64,000 nucleotides of DNA from Alteromonas ponticola (GTDB taxonomy: Bacteria; Pseudomonadota; Gammaproteobacteria; Enterobacterales; Alteromonadaceae), in NCBI RefSeq assembly GCF_012911815.1, contig NZ_JAATNW010000006.1:186001-250000 (forward strand), in the 5' to 3' direction. Below are positions 49,775 to 60,400 of this stretch, piece by piece. Below the pieces are notes generated by a model. The model was not told where the DNA came from. It ran no database searches and saw only the letters and a program-made list of their open reading frames with translations. A program made the translations under genes and the position numbers. How positions within the stretch are numbered: position 1 is the stretch's first letter; the number at the start of each line of letters is the position of its first letter.

Positions 49775-49943
49775 TCGTTACTCCTTTACTTGTTGTAAAT
49801 TAAGCAAGCCACTTAGCTTAGCATGATCTTCCCGTTTGCATCGACGGAAAACAAGACCGCTGACACGCGCTTTATCATTCACTTTTTATAAATTAGTTTA
49901 ATAAGGTTGTCATTTAGGGAACTCCCCCCATCTTAGTTATTTA

Positions 49944-50456
49944 ATGTCGTTTTTTCAGGATATCGCTTTGCGCAATTTGTTTTTACTGTTTGCCATCATG
50001 CCCATTATCGAAATTGCCTTATTGGTTCAGGTGGGAGACATTATCGGTGGCTGGAACACCATAGCTCTGGTATTGCTTAGTGCGTTTATCGGTGCTTATT
50101 TTGTGCGCAGAGAGGGTGTGCATACGTTAAGAACAGCCCAGCAAAAAATGCAATCCAATCAGCTTCCTGGTCAGGAAATGTTAGAAGGACTGATGTTAGT
50201 AGTGGCTGGGGTTTTACTAGTCACACCGGGCTTCATCACCGATATTTTTGGCTTGTTACTGGTGTTGCCACCCTCTCGAAAACTGTTTGCCAAAAAACTT
50301 AAAAAGCACCTTTCCATGCAGGTGGTCAGTGGCGCAGGGTTTCAATCGCATCAATTTTACCAATCATCTGCGCAACCGCGCAGGAGTGAAGAGGATGTGA
50401 TTGAGGGTGAATATCAGGAAAAATCCGATAACGACAATAACAAGCGACTGGATTAA
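49944..50456 (+). CDS. fxsA: FxsA membrane protein
   Basis: 170 aa. Four hydrophobic stretches, starting LFLLFAIMPIIEIALLVQVG, with the family pattern GDIIGGWNTIALVLLSAFIG and GVLLVTPGFITDIFGLLLVLPP. In E. coli it sits near groESL and, in excess, reduces F-plasmid exclusion of phage T7. Divergent from cutA. Confidence 0.92.
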   Translation: MSFFQDIALRNLFLLFAIMPIIEIALLVQVGDIIGGWNTIALVLLSAFIGAYFVRREGVHTLRTAQQKMQSNQLPGQEMLEGLMLVVAGVLLVTPGFITDIFGLLLVLPPSRKLFAKKLKKHLSMQVVSGAGFQSHQFYQSSAQPRRSEEDVIEGEYQEKSDNDNNKRLD

Positions 50457-50484
50457 AAATTTTTACATTTTTTTTATCGTGCCC

Positions 50485-50513
50485 CTTGAGATCGCTTTGC
50501 GACTACCCCATTT
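50485..50513 (+). promoter_or_regulatory. Sigma-32 heat-shock promoter of groES-groEL
   Basis: CTTGAGA (50485-50491), 14 bases, CCCCATTT (50506-50513): nearly the textbook sigma-32 promoter. It is about 130 bases before groES. No CIRCE inverted repeat is seen, so heat control is through sigma-32. Confidence 0.9.
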
Positions 50514-50645
50514 AACCCCGCAGAAACAAATTACGCCTGTCTGGGCAAATTACCTTAGGCAGGCTCACCGAAAAAGCTTTGTGCCTGAAAGGTAATCAAA
50601 GCAAATTTAAAACCTTAAATAGTTGGATTTTCAGGAGACTTGAAA

Positions 50646-50936
50646 ATGGCAATTCGTCCTTTACATGATCGCGTTATCATCAAGCGCGCTGAGCAAGAAA
50701 CCAAATCTGCTGGTGGTATTGTGTTAACTGGTTCTGCAGCAGAAAAATCAACCCGCGGCGAAGTTATCGCTGTCGGTAATGGTCGCATCCTGGATAACGG
50801 TGATGTGAAAGCTTTGGATGTAAAAGTTGGCGACACCGTTATTTTTAATGATGGTTATGGCGTTAAAACTGAAAAGCTGGACGGCGAAGAAGTGCTGATC
50901 GTAAGCGAAAACGACATCCTGGCGATTGTCGAGTAA
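50646..50936 (+). CDS. groES: Co-chaperonin GroES
   Basis: 96 aa from ATG 50646, with AGGAGA upstream. [12 protein letters not shown] start, the mobile loop [19 protein letters not shown] and the [16 protein letters not shown] end are all present. It caps the GroEL ring. groEL begins 34 bases on. Confidence 0.98.
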   Translation: MAIRPLHDRVIIKRAEQETKSAGGIVLTGSAAEKSTRGEVIAVGNGRILDNGDVKALDVKVGDTVIFNDGYGVKTEKLDGEEVLIVSENDILAIVE

Positions 50937-50957
50937 TCATCAATTAACTGATTTTAG

Positions 50958-52607
<1,650 letters not shown>

Positions 52608-53692
52608 TGCGACGAGAGTCGCGTAGGTAGCTAACCTAGCAGGCTATATTGATAGTGAGTACCAACCTTGTTTGGTTGGTACCACTAGCCCACCTGCAAA
52701 TTTAGTAGTCGACTCCGGTATTCGGGGGTATAAACCGAATGCCGGAATCATCACTTTGTGATGAGGTCGCGCAGTCGTGTTTGTACGATTGGAAAACCAA
52801 GCCACCAGGACCATTCGGGTCACTGGCACTAAGAAGAAACGAACAATTTAAGAGTTTCGAGTATACCCTCGAATGTTGTAGCTACGAGAGTTAGTTGCGC
52901 AGCCTTTCAGGCACTTTGTAATTAAGTAGTTTTATACCTAAAAGCTAAGGATAAACCTTCCGAGGTTTTACCTCTAGCAATCATTAGTCTCGACGTAATT
53001 AACCTACGGGCGTAAGCCATTGTAGTTATTGTCTCATCGTTTTGCCTATGCAATGCGGTAGTGAGACCTGTTATACGGCTAACAGTAGCCTAGGGAAAGT
53101 GCGATGCTGGTAACGGTATGGTGCGAAGCTTCCTGACAATGTACCTCTGCGAAAGCAATGCTTCATCCGTGAGGATGAGCATAGTTGGCTAACAACGAGT
53201 CGACTGAGGGCTCGGCTGAGCAATATGGTTAAGGTAACTGAACTGTTGATAAATACCGTCAACCGCAAGGAGTGGAATGTTGTTTATACACTCTGACCAA
53301 AAGGTACGTGGTCGGTTAATCCTTTTACATCTGGGGTTACGCCGTCTTATGACCACCGGTAGATAGACAGAACCTACGTTGCTCGTGTAACTGCAATGGT
53401 ACTCGGTAAGCCCGTTTATCCGCCTTATAACTGTTTTCAGTGATGCAGGCAGGCAATCCGTAAGGAGCGTTGTTGGATGAGCGGGTAAAGGAGGTCTGAA
53501 AAAGCGAATGCTGAGCGGTAATAGCTCAGATAGGGGTTCAAACTTTGCCCCAACCTGAAAAGGTGCAGACTTCAGACTGGTCTTTAATTGTGTGAAGGCT
53601 TGTAAAGCCGTCTTAAAAACCAACCCAAATGGGGATTAGCCATCCCTTTTGGGGCGAGCTTTTCTCCATTTTAGGTTAAGGAGGAAAGCAAG
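52608..53692 (+). other. Intron RNA domains I-III and start of domain IV
   Basis: 1,085 bases of structured non-coding RNA; stem-rich, no ORF makes sense. It is longer than the usual 500-700 bases before the maturase. Candidate EBS1 is at 53326. AAGGAGG at about 53680 is the maturase ribosome binding site. Individual helices would need folding to assign. Confidence 0.75.
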
Positions 53693-55345
53693 ATGAGTAC
53701 GACAATGTCAGTACCTGCATTCTCCCACCCTCCTTCGGGCTGGCATACCATTAACTGGTATCTGGTTCACAGGCAAGTGAGAGGGTTACAGGTGCGGATC
53801 GCGAAGGCGACTAAGCAGCAACAGTGGCGAAGGGTGAAAGCCCTACAACGCATGTTGGTGCGCTCGTTTGCTGCCAAGGCGTTGGCTGTCAAGCGGGTAA
53901 CTGAGAACCGTGGCAAAGCAACGCCCGGTGTCGATGGGGAGTTATGGAGCACACCAGATAGTAAATGGAATGCCATTAGTCGATTACGGCGGCAAGGCTA
54001 TAAGCCTAAGCCGTTACGCAGGGTGTACATACCCAAAGCAAACGGCAAACGCCGTCCTTTGGGTATTCCGATCATGCTTGATAGAGCTATGCAGGCGTTA
54101 TATCTGCTTGGTCTTGAGCCGGTTTCGGAAACTACCGCGGATCGTAATAGCTATGGATTTAGACCCATGCGCTCAACCGCTGATGCAATAGAGCAGTGCT
54201 TTGTGAATATCAGTAGGAAGAGTTCAGCCAAATGGATACTGGAAGGGGATATTAAGGGGTGTTTCGACAACATTAGTCATGACTGGTTACTTGCCAACAT
54301 TCCGTTGGATAAACAAGTACTCAGAAAATGGCTTAAGGCAGGATTCATGGAATCTGGAAGTTTACATGCGACAGAAGCGGGGACGCCTCAGGGCGGGATC
54401 ATTTCTCCAGTGTTGGCCAATATGGCGCTTGATGGTTTGGAAACGGTGCTTGAATCCCATTTTGGGCAGAAAAACACCAAAGCCAGCTACAAGACCAAGG
54501 TCAATTACGTTCGGTACGCTGATGACTTTATCATTACAGGTATCTCGAAAGAGTTACTAGCAGATAAAGTTAGGCCAATAGTTGAAGCCTTTATGGCTGA
54601 GCGAGGTTTAGCGCTATCGAAAGAGAAAACACTGATCACCCATGCTTCAGAAGGCTTTGATTTTTTGGGACAGAATTTACGCAGTTACAACGGTAAGCTT
54701 TTAATTAAGCCCAGCCGGAAGAATATGCGAAATGTACTCGGAAAGTTGAAGCAAATAATTGCGGGTAACAAAACGGTCACTGCGGGTAATCTGATAATGA
54801 TGCTAAATCCCGTTTTACTGGGATGGGCAAATTATCATCGCCATGTGGTGGCTAAAGAGACCTTCAATTATGTGGACTATAGGGTTTGGAAGATGCTCTG
54901 GAAATGGTGCCGAAGGCGGCATAACAACCGTCATAAACGTTGGGTTAAAGATAAATACTTTAAATCAGCGGGCAACCGTAACTGGGTATTTTCTGGAGTG
55001 AATGGAAAAGGCAATACAGCTCGACTCATTTACACCATGGATACTGCGATTAAGCGACACATTAAGATAAAAGCAGAGGCAAATCCGTATTTACCGGAAT
55101 TCGAAGAATACTTTGAGCAGCGCCTAGAGCGAGCTTGGAAGAATTCATTGAATGGTAGGGACAAATTGCTAACGCTTTGGCTCAGACAGCGGAAACGCTG
55201 TGAGATGTGCAACGACCTGATTACCAAGGAAACAGGATGGAATATCCATCATATTGTTGAAAGGGTGAATGGGGGGAGCGACAAATTGAGTAACTTAGTG
55301 CTATTGCATCCCAATTGCCACAGGCAGTTGCATCACAACCATTAA
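53693..55345 (+). CDS. ltrA: Group II intron reverse transcriptase/maturase with HNH endonuclease
   Basis: 550 aa, intact. RT domain blocks run from VTENRGKATPGVDG to the catalytic VRYADDFIITG (about residue 275) and the GTPQGGIISPVLANMALDG block before it. Then the maturase X domain (LLGWANYHRHVV) and an HNH domain at about 503-548: CEMCNDLI, WNIHHIVERVNGG, HPNCHRQLHH. AAGGAGG lies 7 bases before the ATG. All catalytic residues are kept, so splicing and mobility are likely. Confidence 0.96.
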   Translation: MSTTMSVPAFSHPPSGWHTINWYLVHRQVRGLQVRIAKATKQQQWRRVKALQRMLVRSFAAKALAVKRVTENRGKATPGVDGELWSTPDSKWNAISRLRRQGYKPKPLRRVYIPKANGKRRPLGIPIMLDRAMQALYLLGLEPVSETTADRNSYGFRPMRSTADAIEQCFVNISRKSSAKWILEGDIKGCFDNISHDWLLANIPLDKQVLRKWLKAGFMESGSLHATEAGTPQGGIISPVLANMALDGLETVLESHFGQKNTKASYKTKVNYVRYADDFIITGISKELLADKVRPIVEAFMAERGLALSKEKTLITHASEGFDFLGQNLRSYNGKLLIKPSRKNMRNVLGKLKQIIAGNKTVTAGNLIMMLNPVLLGWANYHRHVVAKETFNYVDYRVWKMLWKWCRRRHNNRHKRWVKDKYFKSAGNRNWVFSGVNGKGNTARLIYTMDTAIKRHIKIKAEANPYLPEFEEYFEQRLERAWKNSLNGRDKLLTLWLRQRKRCEMCNDLITKETGWNIHHIVERVNGGSDKLSNLVLLHPNCHRQLHHNH

Positions 55346-55368
55346 ATTTTATAGAAGTAGTGAGTTTC

Positions 55369-55668
55369 ATGATGAATATTATTAATGTTGACGAAGCCCG
55401 AAGCTTGAGTGGCTTCAACACCTTAACTGGCGCACGTGTAGCAATGAGAGCATCTCGCGCTATCAAGCAAAGTGCGGAAAAGGACGATAAAACTAGCATA
55501 AGTGTAGAATTTCAGAAGTTTAAACTTCAGAAATGTTCTATTAAAGAGGCTAGAGATATCCTTAAGGACAAAGGGTTTAAGGTAGATGTCACCGAAGATA
55601 AAGGGTTTGTTAAACTTCATATCTCATGGTTCTTTTCTGCTGATAAAGATATGGTTTTGGTTTATTGA
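55369..55668 (+). CDS. Unrecognised 99-aa protein carried inside the intron
   Basis: Not recognised. ATG at 55369, 23 bases after the maturase stop, with AGTGAG upstream. The product is basic and partly helical (GARVAMRASRAIKQSAEK, CSIKEARDILKDKGFKV) with a beta-like end (VKLHISWFF). It is more AT-rich than the maturase. It lies in the intron between maturase and domain V, where such introns seldom carry another gene. Expression is not proven. Confidence 0.5.
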   Translation: MMNIINVDEARSLSGFNTLTGARVAMRASRAIKQSAEKDDKTSISVEFQKFKLQKCSIKEARDILKDKGFKVDVTEDKGFVKLHISWFFSADKDMVLVY

Positions 55669-56045
55669 TAGCCTGGTCAAATATGTAATCTTAAGTACTG
55701 GTATGCTTTACCATCTTTTGGATTGCAGTGATGTTTGCATAAAAAATAGTCAAAAGACTTGATTTTTATATGTGTGGTTCTTATAAAGAAGAGGTGGAGC
55801 ATCTCACTCCGCATGGTCGCTTTGAGAAAGCGGCTTAAGGGTTGATTTTGGTCAATTCTCCTTTATTGATTTACCCAAGAGACTTGGTTTTTCAATATGG
55901 CGGTGCCTAAATAAGGTAGAACATCAAAAGATATCTGAAATGAGTCAATGAGCACGTGTAAATTGATTCAACCGCTGCGGCTACAGCGGTATATAAATAC
56001 CAGGTTTATAATCTGGACGTCCAGATCTTATTAAAGGCACTAGCC
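55669..56045 (+). other. Intron cargo spacer with hairpins and a -10 box
   Basis: 377 bases without a long ORF. Seen: an arm at 55787-55796 that is perfectly complementary to 56174-56183; a 7-bp hairpin at 55971-55990; a perfect TATAAT at 56007-56012. A 22-codon ORF at 55770 has no ribosome binding site. Confidence 0.5.
56011..56026. promoter_or_regulatory. 16-bp perfect palindrome overlapping a TATAAT box
   Basis: ATCTGGACGTCCAGAT is its own reverse complement and shares its first two bases with TATAAT (56007-56012). It lies 19 bases before the micro-ORF start. A dimeric repressor bound here would cover the -10 and start point. Confidence 0.5.
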
Positions 56046-56147
56046 ATGAAATACGATCTGAAAGTCACTTTGAATTGTGATGTTGCAAAAGTTATCTGTG
56101 CTATTAGCACTTTAATTTATGCTCTTCACTTTGTTGGGGTGATTTAA
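56046..56147 (+). CDS. Micro-ORF, 33 aa with a hydrophobic segment, inside the intron
   Basis: ATG at 56046 with AAAGG 8 bases upstream. Residues about 14-33 (AKVICAISTLIYALHFVGVI) are hydrophobic, so a small membrane peptide is possible. It follows the TATAAT and palindrome and is followed by an 8-bp hairpin (56154-56173), so it looks like a complete tiny transcription unit. Not recognised; it may be a chance ORF. Confidence 0.4.
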   Translation: MKYDLKVTLNCDVAKVICAISTLIYALHFVGVI

Positions 56148-56153
56148 TTAAGT

Positions 56154-56173
56154 CCGAGTGGTTTTCCACTCGG
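56154..56173 (+). terminator. Hairpin after the micro-ORF
   Basis: Perfect 8-bp stem CCGAGTGG/CCACTCGG (56154-56161 with 56166-56173), loop TTTT, no T-run after. It may end the micro-ORF transcript or be part of intron domain IV. Confidence 0.45.
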
Positions 56174-56222
56174 CACCTCTTCTGGTCGCTGGTCGCTATA
56201 GCCTGCCGACTTATAAAGGCTT

Positions 56223-56297
56223 GAGCCGTATGCGGGGAAACTCGCACGTACGGTTCTTAGGGGAGGGGCAGCCAGTAATGGCTGTTCCTTACCCGAC
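56223..56297 (+). other. Group II intron domains V and VI and 3' splice site
   Basis: Domain V, 34 bases (56223-56256), GAGCCGTATGCG with GAAA loop. Domain VI 56260-56294 with the branch A 56291 unpaired. The intron ends at C56297, so A56298 completes the groEL stop. Confidence 0.92.
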
Positions 56298-56326
56298 AAT
56301 CGCCATCCCGCTTAATGGTTCGAAAA

Positions 56327-56356
56327 AGCGCTGAGTAATCAGCGTTTTTTTTTTTT
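56327..56356 (+). terminator. Original groESL terminator, in the 3' exon
   Basis: Stem CGCTGA/TCAGCG (56329-56334 with 56339-56344) extended by A-T pairs, then T12. It lies 29 bases after the restored stop codon, so it is the native end of groESL split from groEL by the intron. Confidence 0.92.
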
Positions 56357-57712
56357 CGTTGGCTTATCAGAAAAATTTTCACTGTTACTTAACGAGTACG
56401 ATGTTAGTAAGCTCAATTCAGAAATCCCGTCGTTAAAACAACTCCCATTCAAGCAGCAAGGTATCAATACTGCCGAGATAAGCGAACTGACCAGTACCTT
56501 ACAAGCGCAAAACCCAAATCTCTATTATTCCATCTCGACTCTGGTTCACAACGGGCCCAAGGAAGAATCTTCACCTGATTATTCGTCACATTTCCAGGTC
56601 AATGCAGCTAGAAGTTTGCTAGCCAATACCTTACTAAAAGGCAAACCGACTTCATTACTAACACTACGAAAAAAACTTTCTGGACAAAGTCCGGAACCTA
56701 TTATTACGGTGGGCCAGTTTTTTCTAATTTCGGTCATTTCCTGGCAGAGTGTATTCATCGATTACGTTTATACAATGAGGGGGGCGATAGAACGAAAGTT
56801 AAGAAAGTCATCTTCCAGCCAAAAAACCGTATCCCGGATTTTAAAGAGGGGCTGCCAGTTCTCCCTCCCCATTTTTATGAGACGTTAGAATATCTTGGTA
56901 TGGAGAAGTCAAAAGTTTGTTTACAGACAAAGCAGATGACCGTTAAAAATTTAATTGTCTCAGAAGAGGAAAGCTTATTCAGATCGGGGATACCGGTCAG
57001 CAAACCCTTTCTTGACTTTCTTAAGTCCTGCGAAGCAAATGCTAACATTAAAAACGATCCCGCGCTGCCGAAGCGTCTTTATGTAAGCCGTACCCCGTTC
57101 CGATTGCGGGGCGCGTTTGCAGGGGAAGCATATCTTGACAAGTTTATGGAAAACAATGGCTTTGATATTTTCCGGCCTGAAGCCTATCCTCTGATCGAAC
57201 AGTTAAAACGGTACAAAAGTGCAGAGCAGATTGTATTTGCAGAAGGTGCTGCCGTCCATGTGATGGAACTAGTTGGAAGCGTCGATGCCAACGTGTACTT
57301 ATTGCAGCGAAAAAAAAATTCTCAAAGAGTTTTTAAGCAAGTGCTTGAGCCCAGAACAGTCAATACGGCGTATTTTTCCGATGTGCATGAATTACCGTCT
57401 CTGTTTCAACACCAAAACCTTAAGATTGTGACGCAGGGCAGTGCGCTTTCTATCCCCGATATAGATAAAATGGCACATTTCCTACAGCAGGAACTGCGCC
57501 TCGACGGATTCGATAAGGAAATGTTTGCAGGGCAGATTGTCAGTGATGTAATTAATTATTATCGTCACTATCATAGTGCTGTTTGGGCGGACGAAACTAT
57601 CAGGCCTCGTTTGTCGTTATACAAAGAGAAAGTGACGCACATAGCAGAAAAGTTGTTAGTTCAAACCGATGCTATAAAATCACTTGTCGAATTTGGTCAT
57701 TCGTCGGACTAA
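56355..57712 (+). pseudogene. Glycosyltransferase family 61 (DUF563) gene, truncated and frameshifted
   Basis: Two frames together read as one GT61 protein. Frame A (to about 56675) gives an N-terminal part with no start codon; it runs into the T-run of the terminator, so the 5' end seems lost. Frame B (from about 56669) gives FWTKSGTYYYGGPVFSNFGH, a typical GT61 motif, and continues to 57712 with RTPFRLRGAF, EQIVFAEGAAVHVMEL. Between them lies A7 (56669-56675), and the change is -1. Frame B has no ATG until 56900. Likely a decayed gene, although A_AAA_AAA is also a slippery site. GT61 enzymes act in capsule and cell-surface sugar synthesis. Confidence 0.75.
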
Positions 57713-57896
57713 GTTGTCGAGCTGACTAATTTTTCAAGTGTGGTTTCATCTGACTCTTTGTACATTCAACGGCGTAAAATCTAAGTCTTAGGGTTAAGTT
57801 GTCATTCTTTTTGCATAAAATGTTCAGATGCCAATTTGTATTTTTCATGCCAGTTTGGTGTAGGCAATTTTTTTAGTGAATGCGTGTGGTATACCG

Positions 57897-58337
57897 ATGA
57901 GTAGTTTTGCGATTCGAAGTGTAAAAAATCTGATACTTATCAAATTTTCCGGCGACTGGAGCATGTCCACAGATCTAAGCTATCTATCTGAATTAGCAGG
58001 ACATATCAGCAACTTTAAATCGCGAAAATATGGTGTGTTCGTTGATATGAGGCAGTGGCAACTTAAGCCATCGGTAGAGCGACAAATTTCAAAAACCGAT
58101 GTACGCTTCGACCGTCGTTCGCAAAAGGGCGAGTGTTGGTTGCAAGCGACACCTGACCAGGGAAATTATCTGGTCAAATTTTTTGAAGGTTTGCGTTTTC
58201 CGTTATATCGTACTACAGAAGTAAGCGAGGCATTGGATTGGGCAAACGATCTGGTTGACAGTGAGTTGGTCGACGCGATCCAGCTGTGGATCGATACCGA
58301 TATAAACCATATCGAAAAAATATTCCCGTCTAACTGA
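57897..58337 (+). CDS. Unrecognised soluble protein, 146 aa
   Basis: Not recognised with certainty. Start ATG 57897; a GTG at 57876 would add 7 residues; no clear ribosome binding site. The alternation LILIKFSGDWSMSTDL, YGVFVDMRQWQLKPS and VSEALDWAND recalls SpoIIAA/STAS-like small alpha-beta domains. Single gene between the broken GT61 and speA. Confidence 0.6.
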   Translation: MSSFAIRSVKNLILIKFSGDWSMSTDLSYLSELAGHISNFKSRKYGVFVDMRQWQLKPSVERQISKTDVRFDRRSQKGECWLQATPDQGNYLVKFFEGLRFPLYRTTEVSEALDWANDLVDSELVDAIQLWIDTDINHIEKIFPSN

Positions 58338-58389
58338 CAATTTCGATAGCATCCTATTTGTCTACTACTATAATGTCGGCGACTACATA

Positions 58390-58405
58390 GGCGCATCGGT
58401 GCGCC
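58390..58405 (+). terminator. Short GC hairpin before speA
   Basis: 6-bp stem GGCGCA/TGCGCC (58390-58395 with 58400-58405), followed after four bases by TTTTT. It could end the gene before or be part of a speA leader, as it is 36 bases from the start. Confidence 0.4.
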
Positions 58406-58440
58406 CCTACTTTTTCATTTACCAAAAAAGGTGATTCACA

Positions 58441-60351
58441 TTGTCCAATTGGAATATTGAGCAAGCTGAAAAAATGTATGGCGTTTCTCAGTGGGGCGGC
58501 GGCTATTTTCAGATAGGTGAAAATGGCAACATTAAGGTATTGCCTGACCCAGACAATTCCTCAGTAAAAATTGATTTTAAAGCGGTCATTGATGAGATCC
58601 GCGAAGAGGGAGTCCAATTCCCTGTGGTAGTGCGGTTCCATGATATCTTGCGCTCACAGGTAGCAGCGCTGAATACGTCATTTAGAGACGTAATTGCTGA
58701 AGCCGATTATCAGGGTGAATATCTCGGTGTTTATCCGGTCAAAGTTAACCAGATGCGCGAAGTAGTTGAAGAAATTGTTGATGCCGGGCAGCCATTTAAC
58801 TACGGCTTGGAAGCCGGTTCAAAAGCCGAGTTACTTACGGTGTTGGCGATGAACACCAACGAAGGCTCGCTGACCGTTTTAAACGGGTATAAAGACGAAG
58901 AATTTATGCGTCTGGCGTTGTTAGGAAGAAAGCTGGGCCGCCGCATGGTTGTAGTGGTCGAGAAGTACTCTGAGCTATTGCTGCTGGTTAAAACGTCCAA
59001 GGAACTTGGCATCGAGCCAATTATTGGTGTACGAGCCAAAATGACGGTTAAAGGGCGTGGTAAATGGGAAAGTTCAGGGGGCGAGCGCGCCAAGTTCGGC
59101 TTAACCATTACCGAGATCATCAACACAGCTCGTTATCTTGAAGAGCAGGGTATGAGCCATTGCCTTAAACTGCTGCATTTTCATATCGGCAGTCAGCTGA
59201 CCGACATCCGTGCGGTAAAAGAAGCCATGACGGAAGGTGCACGAATTTACGCCGATCTCTATAAGATGGGATTCGAGCTGGATTATGTCGACGTGGGTGG
59301 CGGCCTTGGTATTGACTATGATGGCTCCAAGTCGACCAACGACTCATCGCGCAATTACAATATGCAGGAATACGTCGCTGACGTGGTTTACGGCATGAAG
59401 GAAGTGTGTGATATGGAAGGGGTGCCGCATCCTAATCTGGTCAGTGAGAGTGGTAGAGCCATTACTGCACACCACAGTTGTGTGGTTACGCAAATTGTCG
59501 GTGAAATTCGTTCGGATAGCGCCAGCATGGCCACCGACGAAGTACAGGGTGAGCACATTTTCGTCAAGAATATTCGCGAACTGGCGGAATCGTTTGATGA
59601 ACAGACCAATATGCAGGAAGTGTTTAATGACGCTTCACAGTGGAAAGAACAGGCGTTGGATGCGTTTAAACTGCGCGTCCTCAATTTAGAAGAGCTGGGT
59701 AAAATTGAAACGCTTTATTGGCAGATTATGGGCAAGCTGCACACTTACTATTCTACTCAAGAGTATGTGCCAGAAGAATTACAGGAACTTGACTACAGCT
59801 TGTCGTCGCAATATTTATGTAATTTCTCGGTGTTTCAGTCCGCTGCTGACACCTGGGCAATCGATCAGTTATTGCCGGTGGTGCCGCTTACCCGAATGAA
59901 TGAAAAGCCCACGGTTAATTGTTCGTTGGTAGATATTACCTGTGACAGTGACGGAAAAATCGACCAGTTCACTATTGGCCGCGAAATTACCGATATTATG
60001 CCGATGCATAAACTTAAGAAAGACGAAGACTATTACATCGGCTTGTTCTTAACTGGCGCTTACCAGGACGTAATGGGCGATATGCACAATTTGTTTGGAC
60101 GTTTAAACGAAGTACATATTTTCAGTTACGATGACGACCCGCAAGACTTCTATATAGAAGAAGTGGTCAAAGGCTCTTCGGTGGAGGATGTGCTTAATAT
60201 TATGCAGTACAATCCACGAGCCATGGCATCTGATGTTAAGCGTATGATTGACAAGCAAATTTCCACAGGAAAAATCAATCCAAGAGAAGGCGTAAAATGG
60301 ACAGATTTCTATGAAAGCTGTTTAAGTGGATACACCTACCTCAAACCCTGA
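58441..60351 (+). CDS. speA: Biosynthetic arginine decarboxylase
   Basis: 636 aa (E. coli 658), TTG start with AAGGTG 8 bases before. PLP enzyme that makes agmatine from arginine for putrescine. PLP Lys in YPVKVNQMREVV (about residue 100), HFHIGSQLTDIRA, VDVGGGLGIDYDG, SESGRAITAHH. No agmatinase gene is adjacent in the window. Confidence 0.95.
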   Translation: MSNWNIEQAEKMYGVSQWGGGYFQIGENGNIKVLPDPDNSSVKIDFKAVIDEIREEGVQFPVVVRFHDILRSQVAALNTSFRDVIAEADYQGEYLGVYPVKVNQMREVVEEIVDAGQPFNYGLEAGSKAELLTVLAMNTNEGSLTVLNGYKDEEFMRLALLGRKLGRRMVVVVEKYSELLLLVKTSKELGIEPIIGVRAKMTVKGRGKWESSGGERAKFGLTITEIINTARYLEEQGMSHCLKLLHFHIGSQLTDIRAVKEAMTEGARIYADLYKMGFELDYVDVGGGLGIDYDGSKSTNDSSRNYNMQEYVADVVYGMKEVCDMEGVPHPNLVSESGRAITAHHSCVVTQIVGEIRSDSASMATDEVQGEHIFVKNIRELAESFDEQTNMQEVFNDASQWKEQALDAFKLRVLNLEELGKIETLYWQIMGKLHTYYSTQEYVPEELQELDYSLSSQYLCNFSVFQSAADTWAIDQLLPVVPLTRMNEKPTVNCSLVDITCDSDGKIDQFTIGREITDIMPMHKLKKDEDYYIGLFLTGAYQDVMGDMHNLFGRLNEVHIFSYDDDPQDFYIEEVVKGSSVEDVLNIMQYNPRAMASDVKRMIDKQISTGKINPREGVKWTDFYESCLSGYTYLKP

Positions 60352-60400
60352 CAGGTTCCAGCCGGGGCAGCATAAACTTGCTGCCCACAGTTTACCTATC

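Noticed and set aside
55770..55838. 22-codon ORF in the intron
   Set aside because: No ribosome binding site and it lies in a complementary RNA arm; chance is likelier.
56616..56888. Separate 90-codon gene before the GT61 C-terminal part
   Set aside because: Its early codons are the end of GT61 frame A; beyond A7 it is out of frame with the GT61 motif, so it is part of the broken gene.
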